Below are positions 7,019 through 11,659 of a stretch of 11,659 nt of DNA, in pieces. Numbering within the stretch: position 1 is the stretch's first letter; every line of letters starts with the position of its first letter. The notes beneath the pieces were generated by a model. It was given only the letters and a program-made list of their open reading frames with translations, was not told the DNA's origin and ran no database searches. A program made the position numbers and the translations under genes. The DNA comes from Halobacteriales archaeon QH_10_70_21 (lineage in GTDB: Archaea > Halobacteriota > Halobacteria > Halobacteriales > Haloarculaceae): assembly GCA_003021325.1 (NCBI GenBank), contig PXQM01000195.1, positions 1-11,659 of the forward strand, read 5' to 3'.

Positions 7019-7024
7019 GGAGGG
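7019..7024 (+). promoter_or_regulatory. Shine-Dalgarno site of phaB
   Basis: GGAGGG lies 7 nt before ATG 7032. It is one of the clearest ribosome binding sites in the window and fixes the phaB start. It also implies a leadered transcript, unlike the neighbouring genes that look leaderless. Confidence 0.7.
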
Positions 7025-7031
7025 ATCTCTC

Positions 7032-7775
7032 ATGTCACTCGACGGACGGACGTGCCTGGTAACGGGCGCCTCGAAGGGAATCGGACGCGCGATCGCCGAG
7101 GACCTCGGCGACGCGGGTGCTAACGTCGTGGTCAACTACCGCTCCTCGGAGGCAGACGCCTACGAGGTCCGGGACGTCATCGACGAGGGCCCCGGGGAGG
7201 CCGTCGTCGCACAGGGCGACGTCTCCAGTATGGACGAGGTGGAGGCGATGTACGAGACGTCGCGGGACGCGTTCGGCAGCATCGACGTGCTCGTGAACAA
7301 CGCAGGCATCACCGTGGACAAGAAGTTCGAGAACATGACCCGCGAGGACTGGGACCGGGTCATGGCGGTGAACCTCGGCGGGGTCTTCAACTGCACGAAG
7401 ACCTGCTTCGAGGACATCCGCGCGGCCGAGGAGGGGCGCCTCATCAACATCTCGAGCGTGGTGGGCCAGCAGGGCAACTACGGGCAGGCCAACTACGCGA
7501 CCACGAAGTCCGGGCTCTTCGGATTCACGCGGACCATCGCGCTCGAGCTGGCCAGCGAGGGCTCGACGGCCAACTGCGTCGCGCCGGGCTTCGTGAAGAC
7601 GGACATGCTCGCGACCGTCCCCGACCGCGTCAAGGAGGGCATCCTCGAGCGCATCCCGCTCGACCGCTTCGCCGAGGTCGAGGACATCTCCGGCATCGTC
7701 CGGTTCGTGGCCAGCGAGGAGTCCAGCTACATGACCGGGCAGATACTCGGCGTCAACGGGGGGATGGAGTGGTAA
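7032..7775 (+). CDS. phaB: Acetoacetyl-CoA reductase / 3-oxoacyl-reductase (PhaB/FabG, SDR family)
   Basis: A 247-residue short-chain dehydrogenase/reductase. The Rossmann nucleotide motif is TGASKGIG (11-18), followed by VNYRSS, whose arginine suits NADP(H). Then come NNAG (89-92), the active-site Asn114 in VNLGG, and the catalytic triad Ser142, Tyr155 and Lys159 in [19 protein letters not shown]. The C-terminus [12 protein letters not shown] is typical of FabG/PhaB enzymes. The reaction is NADPH-dependent reduction of 3-ketoacyl-CoA to (R)-3-hydroxyacyl-CoA, the monomer for PHA. FabG-type fatty-acid synthesis is less likely, because haloarchaea generally lack that pathway and the next genes encode a ketothiolase. 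From memory, Haloferax mediterranei has the same order, phaB2 next to bktB. The stop codon overlaps the thiolase start (TAATG), implying coupled translation. Confidence 0.85.
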   Translation: MSLDGRTCLVTGASKGIGRAIAEDLGDAGANVVVNYRSSEADAYEVRDVIDEGPGEAVVAQGDVSSMDEVEAMYETSRDAFGSIDVLVNNAGITVDKKFENMTREDWDRVMAVNLGGVFNCTKTCFEDIRAAEEGRLINISSVVGQQGNYGQANYATTKSGLFGFTRTIALELASEGSTANCVAPGFVKTDMLATVPDRVKEGILERIPLDRFAEVEDISGIVRFVASEESSYMTGQILGVNGGMEW

Positions 7776-8941
7776 TGGCGGACGTTCGTATCGCGGGCGT
7801 CGGGATGACGCCGTTCGGGAAATCCCCCGAACGGACCGCCCGGGACCTCTTCGGGGAGGCCGCACGCGAGGCCTTCGACGACGCCGGCCTCGAGGCCGCC
7901 GACGTCGAGGAGCTGTTCTACGGCAACTTCATGGGCGAGGTGACCGAACAGCAGGGCCACTCCGGGCCGCTGGCGGCCGACGCCGCCGGCGTCACCGCGC
8001 CAGCCACGCGAATCGAGAGCGCCTGCGCCTCCAGCGGGGCCGCCGTCCGCTTCGGCGTCGACCGCGTCCGCAGCGGCGCCGCAGACGTCGTCCTCGTGGG
8101 CGGCGCCGAGCGGATGACCAACGTCTCCACGCCCGAGGGGACCGCCGGCCTCGCGGCCGCCGCCGACGCCCTCTGGGAAATAAAGCAGGGCGTCACCTTC
8201 CCGGCGGCGTACTCGCTGATGGCCACCCGCTACTTCAGCGAGCACGGCGGCGGCCGCGAGGACCTGGCGCACGTCGCGGTCAAGAACCACGACAACGCCG
8301 TCGAGAACGAGCTGGCGCAGTTCCAGCGCGCCATCGACCTCGACGACGTGCTCGAGGCGCCGACGGTCTGCTCGCCGTTCGGCCTCTACGACTGCTCGCC
8401 GATGAGCGACGGCGGCAGCGCGGCCCTGCTCGTCAGCGAGTCCTTCGCCGCCGAGCACGGTCTCGACGCGCCGGTCGCCATCACCGGCACCGGCCAGGGC
8501 AGCGACCGGATGGCGCTGGGCGACCGCGCCTCCATGACCCGCACCCCGGCCGCCGAGGACGCCGCCGAGATGGCCTACGCGGACGCCGGCGTCGGCCCGG
8601 ACGACGTCGACGTCGCCGAGGTCCACGACTGCTTCACCATCGCGGAGGTGCTCGCCCTGGAGGCGCTCGGCTTCTACGGGACGGGCGAGGCCATCCACGC
8701 CGCGACGGCGGGCGAGACGACCATCGACGGCGAGCTACCGGTGAACCTCTCGGGCGGGCTGAAGGCCAAGGGCCACCCGGTCGGTGCGACCGGCGGCGCC
8801 CAGATATCGGAGATGACGAAGCTGCTGCGTGGCGACCACGTCAACAGCGACGCCGTCGCCGACGCCGAGGTCGGTCTCACGCACAACGCCGGCGGCACGG
8901 TCGCGAGTTGCGTGGTCAATATTCTGGAGGTGGTTGCATGA
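7775..8941 (+). CDS. bktB: Beta-ketothiolase / acetyl-CoA acetyltransferase, catalytic (alpha) subunit
   Basis: A 388-residue thiolase of the archaeal/SCP-x type. The nucleophile is Cys84 in ESACASSG; the other active-site motifs are HDCF (284-287), GHPVGATGG (333-341, His334) and HNAGG (370-374). The bacterial thiolase C-terminal Cys motif is absent, as usual for this type. It should condense acetyl-CoA with acetyl-CoA or propionyl-CoA to give the 3-ketoacyl-CoA that PhaB reduces. In haloarchaea such thiolases work as two subunits with a small OB-fold partner, which is encoded just downstream. The start at ATG 7775 overlaps the phaB stop by 1 nt; GTG 7769 is a less likely alternative. The gene ends in ATGA, where a 21-codon mini-ORF begins. 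Thiolases of this type also act in fatty-acid degradation, but the phaB neighbour favours synthesis of PHA precursors. The symbol follows the haloarchaeal two-subunit enzymes; phaA is an equally possible name. Confidence 0.85.
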   Translation: MADVRIAGVGMTPFGKSPERTARDLFGEAAREAFDDAGLEAADVEELFYGNFMGEVTEQQGHSGPLAADAAGVTAPATRIESACASSGAAVRFGVDRVRSGAADVVLVGGAERMTNVSTPEGTAGLAAAADALWEIKQGVTFPAAYSLMATRYFSEHGGGREDLAHVAVKNHDNAVENELAQFQRAIDLDDVLEAPTVCSPFGLYDCSPMSDGGSAALLVSESFAAEHGLDAPVAITGTGQGSDRMALGDRASMTRTPAAEDAAEMAYADAGVGPDDVDVAEVHDCFTIAEVLALEALGFYGTGEAIHAATAGETTIDGELPVNLSGGLKAKGHPVGATGGAQISEMTKLLRGDHVNSDAVADAEVGLTHNAGGTVASCVVNILEVVA

Positions 8942-9009
8942 GCGACGCAGCGGGCGAGCGAATGCAACTACGCCGGACCCGTGTTCCGGAGGTGGTTGCA
9001 TGAGCGACG
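8922..9009 (+). repeat. Direct repeat, 26 bp, copies 62 bp apart, at the thiolase/OB-fold junction
   Basis: Copy 1 (8922-8947) and copy 2 (8984-9009) are identical except for one base (TTCT versus TTCC at the left end). Each contains an SD-like GGAGGTGG, the peptide ending EVVA, the overlapping stop and start TGCATGA, and the first codons MSD. The simplest explanation is a partial duplication of an original ATGA gene junction, with about 36 bp of unrelated or diverged sequence between the copies. Confidence 0.85.
8938..9003 (+). CDS. 21-codon mini-ORF linking the thiolase and OB-fold genes
   Basis: ATG 8938 overlaps the thiolase TGA as ATGA, and the mini-ORF's own TGA (9001-9003) overlaps the ATG of the OB-fold gene in the same way. 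The peptide begins MSDAAGERMQL, copying the MSD start of the OB-fold protein, and ends RVPEVVA, copying the LEVVA end of the thiolase. It is preceded by the SD-like GGAGGTGG. It is probably a by-product of the junction duplication rather than a functional peptide, but it would let ribosomes pass by coupled re-initiation from the thiolase to its partner subunit. Whether it is translated cannot be judged from sequence. Confidence 0.45.
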   Translation: MSDAAGERMQLRRTRVPEVVA

Positions 9010-9380
9010 TTCGCGACGCCGGCTACGACGACTTCCTCGACGCCGTCGAGGCCGGCGAGCCGTACTACCTGGCGGGCGAGGGCGGCGGCTGGCTCCCGCC
9101 GCGGACCGTCGACCCGACGACGGGCGACGCGGACCTCGAGGAGCGCGAACTCCCGACGACCGGCGAAATACTGACCTACACCGTGGTCAACGTCTCCGGT
9201 CCCTCCTTCGCCGACGACACGCCCTACGTCGTCGCCGTCGCGGAGTTCGGCCCCGTCAACGTCACCGGCCAGGTCCGCGGGATGGACCACGACGAGGTCG
9301 ACATCGGCCAGGCGGTCACGCTCGGCGTCGGGCGCAACGAGACGGCCGACGAGCGCGTCATCGTCTTCGAGCCGGCGTAG
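9000..9380 (+). CDS. Beta-ketothiolase OB-fold (DUF35-type) beta subunit
   Basis: A 126-residue protein of the DUF35/OB-fold family that pairs with archaeal-type thiolases; in haloarchaea the small subunit is needed for BktB/PhaA activity. It starts at ATG 9000 (MSDVRDAGYDDFLDAVEAGE), shows LPPRTVDPTTGDADLEERELP in place of the usual zinc ribbon, then the OB fold: GEILTYTVVNVSGPSFAD, PYVVAVAEFGPVNVTGQVRG, and DIGQAVTLGVG. The longer upstream frame is inside the thiolase gene and is not used. Many DUF35 proteins carry two CxxC pairs in the ribbon; here there are no cysteines at all, so it cannot bind zinc that way. It is translated behind the thiolase through the duplicated junction. The gene symbol is left blank because the catalytic subunit carries the bktB name. 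Confidence 0.82.
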   Translation: MSDVRDAGYDDFLDAVEAGEPYYLAGEGGGWLPPRTVDPTTGDADLEERELPTTGEILTYTVVNVSGPSFADDTPYVVAVAEFGPVNVTGQVRGMDHDEVDIGQAVTLGVGRNETADERVIVFEPA

Positions 9381-9403
9381 CGCCCCCGCCGGCCGCTCAT
9401 CGC

Positions 9404-9453
9404 GGCCCGCCAGACCGGTCCGCCCCCACGGCCGGTGTTTAACTTGGCGGGCC
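9404..9453. repeat. 9-bp inverted repeat flanking the xylose dehydrogenase promoter
   Basis: GGCCCGCCA (9404-9412) is the exact reverse complement of TGGCGGGCC (9445-9453); 32 nt separate the arms. The second arm directly follows the TATA-like GTTTAAC, and the palindrome GACCGGTC (9413-9420) adjoins the first arm. The repeat could be an operator or a weak hairpin after the bktB operon. GC-rich inverted repeats of this size can also arise by chance. Confidence 0.4.
9435..9443 (+). promoter_or_regulatory. TATA-like box of the xylose dehydrogenase gene
   Basis: GTGTTTAAC is centred about 28 nt before GTG 9468, the expected spacing for a leaderless haloarchaeal transcript. This is the main reason to prefer GTG 9468 over the in-frame GTG 9435, which lies inside the box itself. 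Confidence 0.6.
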
Positions 9454-9467
9454 ACGAAGTCCTGGGA

Positions 9468-10544
9468 GTGACACTCGAGACGTATCTCGACGGGCTCGCC
9501 GAGCGCGACTGGCGGTCGACCGAGGCGGGGACGGTCTCGTTCGCGCTCATTGGCCTGGGGTGGTGGGTCCGCGAACAGGTCGTCCCGGCCCTCGAGGCGT
9601 CCGAACTGTGCGACACGACGGTGCTGGTCAGTAGCTCGACGGAGAAGGCCGAGCGGGTCGCGGCGGCGACCGGCGCGGCTGCGGGCATCAACTACGAGGA
9701 GTTCCACGACGGCGCGGCCAGCGACGAGTACGACGCCGTCTACGTCTGCACCCCGAACGCGGTCCACCTCCCGTACGTCCGGACGGCGGCGGAACTGGAC
9801 AAGGCCGTGCTCTGCGAGAAGCCGATGGAGGCGTCCGTCGAGCGCGCCGAGGAGATGACCGCGGTCTGTGCCGACCACGACGTCCCGCTGATGGTGGCCT
9901 ACCGGCTCCAGACCGCGCCGGCGGCGCGGCGCGCCCGCGAACTCGTCGCCGACGGGGCCATCGGTGAACCGGTCCACGTCCTGAGCGAGAACGCCCAGAC
10001 GCTCCTGTCGCTCATCCCCGACCCCGACCAGTGGCGCCTGGACCCCGAGATGACCGGCTACGGCACCTCGGTCATGGACATCGGCGTCTACTCGGTCAAC
10101 ACGGCGCGGTACCTGCTGGACAGCGACCCGGTGGCGGTCCAGGCGACGATGGACTCCCACGACGCGGCGTTCGACGACGTCCCCGACGAGCGGGCGGCCT
10201 TCACCGTCACCTTCGAGGACGGGACGCTGGCGGCGTGTACGACGAGCCAGAACGCACAGTCGAGTTCGTCGCTCCGGATCACCGGGACGGAGGGCCGCAT
10301 CCACCTCGAACCGGCCTTCCACATGGAGACCGGGCTCCGGGTCCGGCGCGGGGAGACCGAGGCGACGTTTGACACCCCCGAAACCAACCAGATGACGGCG
10401 GTGTTCGACTACTTCGCCGACCGGATTCTGACGGGCTCCGGGGACTTCCCCGACGGCGAGCACGGCCTGGTCGACATGCGGACCCTGGCGGCCATCTACG
10501 AGGCCGCCGAGACCGGCCGGCGCACGGTCGTCGGCGACGGGTAG
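9468..10544 (+). CDS. gfo6: Gfo/Idh/MocA oxidoreductase, probable D-xylose 1-dehydrogenase (NADP+)
   Basis: A 358-residue protein starting MTLETYLDGLAERDWRST. The N-terminal Rossmann fold has ALIGLGWW (Gly29-x-Gly31), followed by VLVSSSTEKAE, whose serines suit the 2'-phosphate of NADP. CTPNAVHLPY and CEKPMEAS carry the family catalytic Lys118 in EKP. The C-terminal substrate domain has PDPDQWRLDP, SVMDIGVYSVN and TTSQNAQSSSSLRITGTEG. It closely matches my memory of the haloarchaeal xylose dehydrogenase (Gfo6/XacA), which oxidises D-xylose to xylonolactone with NADP+ as the first step of the oxidative pentose pathway; glucose can also be a substrate. Length is normal. It has its own promoter-like box and is not clearly in the bktB operon. 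No other xylose-pathway gene is visible, so the exact sugar is inferred. Confidence 0.8.
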   Translation: MTLETYLDGLAERDWRSTEAGTVSFALIGLGWWVREQVVPALEASELCDTTVLVSSSTEKAERVAAATGAAAGINYEEFHDGAASDEYDAVYVCTPNAVHLPYVRTAAELDKAVLCEKPMEASVERAEEMTAVCADHDVPLMVAYRLQTAPAARRARELVADGAIGEPVHVLSENAQTLLSLIPDPDQWRLDPEMTGYGTSVMDIGVYSVNTARYLLDSDPVAVQATMDSHDAAFDDVPDERAAFTVTFEDGTLAACTTSQNAQSSSSLRITGTEGRIHLEPAFHMETGLRVRRGETEATFDTPETNQMTAVFDYFADRILTGSGDFPDGEHGLVDMRTLAAIYEAAETGRRTVVGDG

Positions 10545-10574
10545 TCGCGGCCGCCCCGACGCCGACCGGGCGAG

Positions 10575-10584
10575 GGCTTTTGTC
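10575..10584 (+). promoter_or_regulatory. TATA-like box of the aldehyde ferredoxin oxidoreductase gene
   Basis: GGCTTTTGT is centred about 27 nt before ATG 10607 in a GC-rich 62-bp gap. This fits an independent, leaderless transcript rather than read-through from the xylose dehydrogenase gene. Confidence 0.5.
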
Positions 10585-10606
10585 GCCGTCGCCCCTGGTG
10601 GCGGGT

Positions 10607-11659
10607 ATGCGCCACGCTACCGGACCGCTTCTCTCGGTCGACCTCGGCGCCCGGGAATGCCGCGAGGAGGGCATCGACGGGGGGCTGTCGTCGTTCATCG
10701 GCGGCCGCGGCGTCGGGACGAAGCTCGCCCACGACCGGATTCCGTTCGACGCCGACCCGCTCGGCCCGGACAACCGGCTGACCTTCGCGACCGGCCCGCT
10801 GCAGGCCTCGCAGATGAGCTACACCGGTCGGATGTCGCTGACCGGGCTGTCGCCGCTGACCGATGGCCTGCTGTCGTCGAACGCCGGCGGTTTCATGTCG
10901 CGGCCGTTCACCGGAACGGGGTACGCGGCCGTCGAGGTGACGGGTGCGAGCGACGAACTCGTCGCGGTCCACGTCCGCGACAACGGCGTGACGTTCGAGC
11001 CGGTGCCCGGCCTCGCCGGTGCGACCGTCGAGGCGGTCTCCGAGCGGATGGACGCCGAACACGACCTCTCGGCGGAGCACGTCGCCTGCGTCGGCCCGGC
11101 GGGCGAAAACGAGGTCCGGTTCGCCGCGGTGATGACGACCGAGTCCCGCGCCTTCGGCCGCGGCGGCCTCGGCGCCGTCATGGGCGCGAAGGGTCTGAAG
11201 GCCATCACGTTCGACGGCGAGGCGACGCCGGACGTCGAGGTGCCCGAGGTCGCCGCAGAGGTCCACCGCGACGCCGCCACCAGCGACCACATCATGAAGC
11301 GGCAGGGGACGACGAGCGTCACCGAGTTCGCCAATGAGGTCGGGGCGCTGCCGACGCGGTACTTCCGGGAGCTCCAGTTCGAGGGCGTCGAGGGCATCAG
11401 CGGCGACCGCGTCGAGGAGAAGAAGTACAAGCGCGGGACCTGCTCGCAGTGTGCCTTCGCGTGCAAGCTGCCGACCCGCGACGGGGAATCGGGGCTGGAG
11501 ACCGAGGGCCCCGAGTACGAGACGATGATGTCGTTCGGCTCGAACGCCGGCGTCGACGACGTCGTCGACGTGATGCAGTCCAACGAGCTCTGCGACCAGT
11601 ACGGGCTGGACACCATCTCCTGCGGTGACGTCGTCGCCGCCTACCTCGCCGCGAACGAC
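10607..11659 (+). CDS. aor: Aldehyde ferredoxin oxidoreductase (tungsten type), 3' end outside window
   Basis: The frame runs from ATG 10607 to the window edge with no stop; 351 residues are visible of the roughly 550-650 usual for the family. The AOR N-terminal domain, which binds the tungstopterin cofactor, shows FIGGRGVGTKL, FATGPLQAS, SSNAGGFMSRPF and GRGGLGAVMGAKGLKAI. The [4Fe-4S] motif is Cys279-x2-Cys282-x3-Cys286 in CSQCAFACK; the fourth cluster ligand would lie beyond the window. EGPEYETMMSFGSN and YGLDTIS are also typical. These enzymes oxidise aldehydes to carboxylic acids and pass the electrons to ferredoxin; haloarchaea often have several copies with unknown substrates. The protein should be cytoplasmic. 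It may be functionally linked to the sugar dehydrogenase before it, but the 62-bp gap with its own TATA-like box argues against a tight operon. Confidence 0.9.
   Translation, partial: MRHATGPLLSVDLGARECREEGIDGGLSSFIGGRGVGTKLAHDRIPFDADPLGPDNRLTFATGPLQASQMSYTGRMSLTGLSPLTDGLLSSNAGGFMSRPFTGTGYAAVEVTGASDELVAVHVRDNGVTFEPVPGLAGATVEAVSERMDAEHDLSAEHVACVGPAGENEVRFAAVMTTESRAFGRGGLGAVMGAKGLKAITFDGEATPDVEVPEVAAEVHRDAATSDHIMKRQGTTSVTEFANEVGALPTRYFRELQFEGVEGISGDRVEEKKYKRGTCSQCAFACKLPTRDGESGLETEGPEYETMMSFGSNAGVDDVVDVMQSNELCDQYGLDTISCGDVVAAYLAAND

Larger units (their letters stand above)
6567..7031. other. Long divergent intergenic region between nikR and phaB
   Basis: No convincing gene was found on either strand: the open frames here are short and lack haloarchaeal codon or amino-acid character. 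The region holds AT islands at about 6652-6665 (TAGATGTTAATAAC), 6860-6869 and 6941-6960 (ACTAAAAAACGAAAC), and a GC hairpin at 6741-6762. The island at 6941-6954 is a possible promoter for the phaB operon; it would give a leader of roughly 60 nt. The rest may hold upstream control sites or a small RNA. Nothing more definite was seen. Confidence 0.5.

Noticed and set aside
8916..10463. 515-codon minus-strand open frame opposite the OB-fold and xylose dehydrogenase genes
   Set aside because: It is an antisense shadow of two well-recognised plus-strand genes, Arg-rich and without motifs.

Overview
The window looks like a piece of a haloarchaeal (class Halobacteria) chromosome. It is very GC-rich, its predicted proteins are strongly acidic (Asp/Glu-rich, Lys-poor), and it carries archaeal markers: ribosomal protein S6e, a Tat-type lipoprotein, the Chlor_Arch_YYY membrane family, haloarchaeal two-part ketothiolase genes and a tungsten-type aldehyde ferredoxin oxidoreductase. 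Several genes have a TATA-like box about 27-30 nt before the start codon and so look leaderless. No tRNA, rRNA, CRISPR array, insertion sequence or phage gene was seen.

Layout. (1) Left, plus strand: a DHH-family phosphoesterase cut by the window edge (1-954), a Tat lipoprotein of unknown function (1053-1748), and a large YYY/DUF2298 integral membrane protein (1926 onward). (2) Middle, minus strand: from right to left nikR (6528-6100), a degraded or frameshifted coding stretch (about 6041-5711), then a compact run rps6e - conserved haloarchaeal gene - conserved haloarchaeal gene (5680-4419), the last two overlapping by ATGA. The membrane-protein frame is convergent with this run and has no stop at its expected end, so it reads about 535 bp antisense into the last two genes. 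(3) A 485-bp gap separates nikR from a divergent plus-strand operon. (4) Plus-strand operon phaB - bktB catalytic subunit - bktB OB-fold subunit (7032-9380), which supplies (R)-3-hydroxyacyl-CoA monomers for polyhydroxyalkanoate (PHA) synthesis. Its second junction carries a 62-bp-spaced direct repeat that creates a 21-codon mini-ORF overlapping both neighbours. (5) Right, plus strand: a D-xylose 1-dehydrogenase-like Gfo/Idh/MocA oxidoreductase (9468-10544) and an aldehyde ferredoxin oxidoreductase cut by the right edge (10607 onward), each with its own promoter-like box.

How they fit together. The right half is carbon and redox metabolism: thiolase condensation of acyl-CoAs, NADPH-dependent reduction to PHA precursors, NADP+-linked pentose oxidation, and ferredoxin-linked aldehyde oxidation. 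The minus-strand run ties two uncharacterised conserved genes to a ribosomal protein. I found no clearly new multi-gene system. The most unusual features are the duplicated thiolase/OB-fold junction with its mini-ORF, the stop-less membrane-protein gene, and the broken gene lying in frame with S6e.
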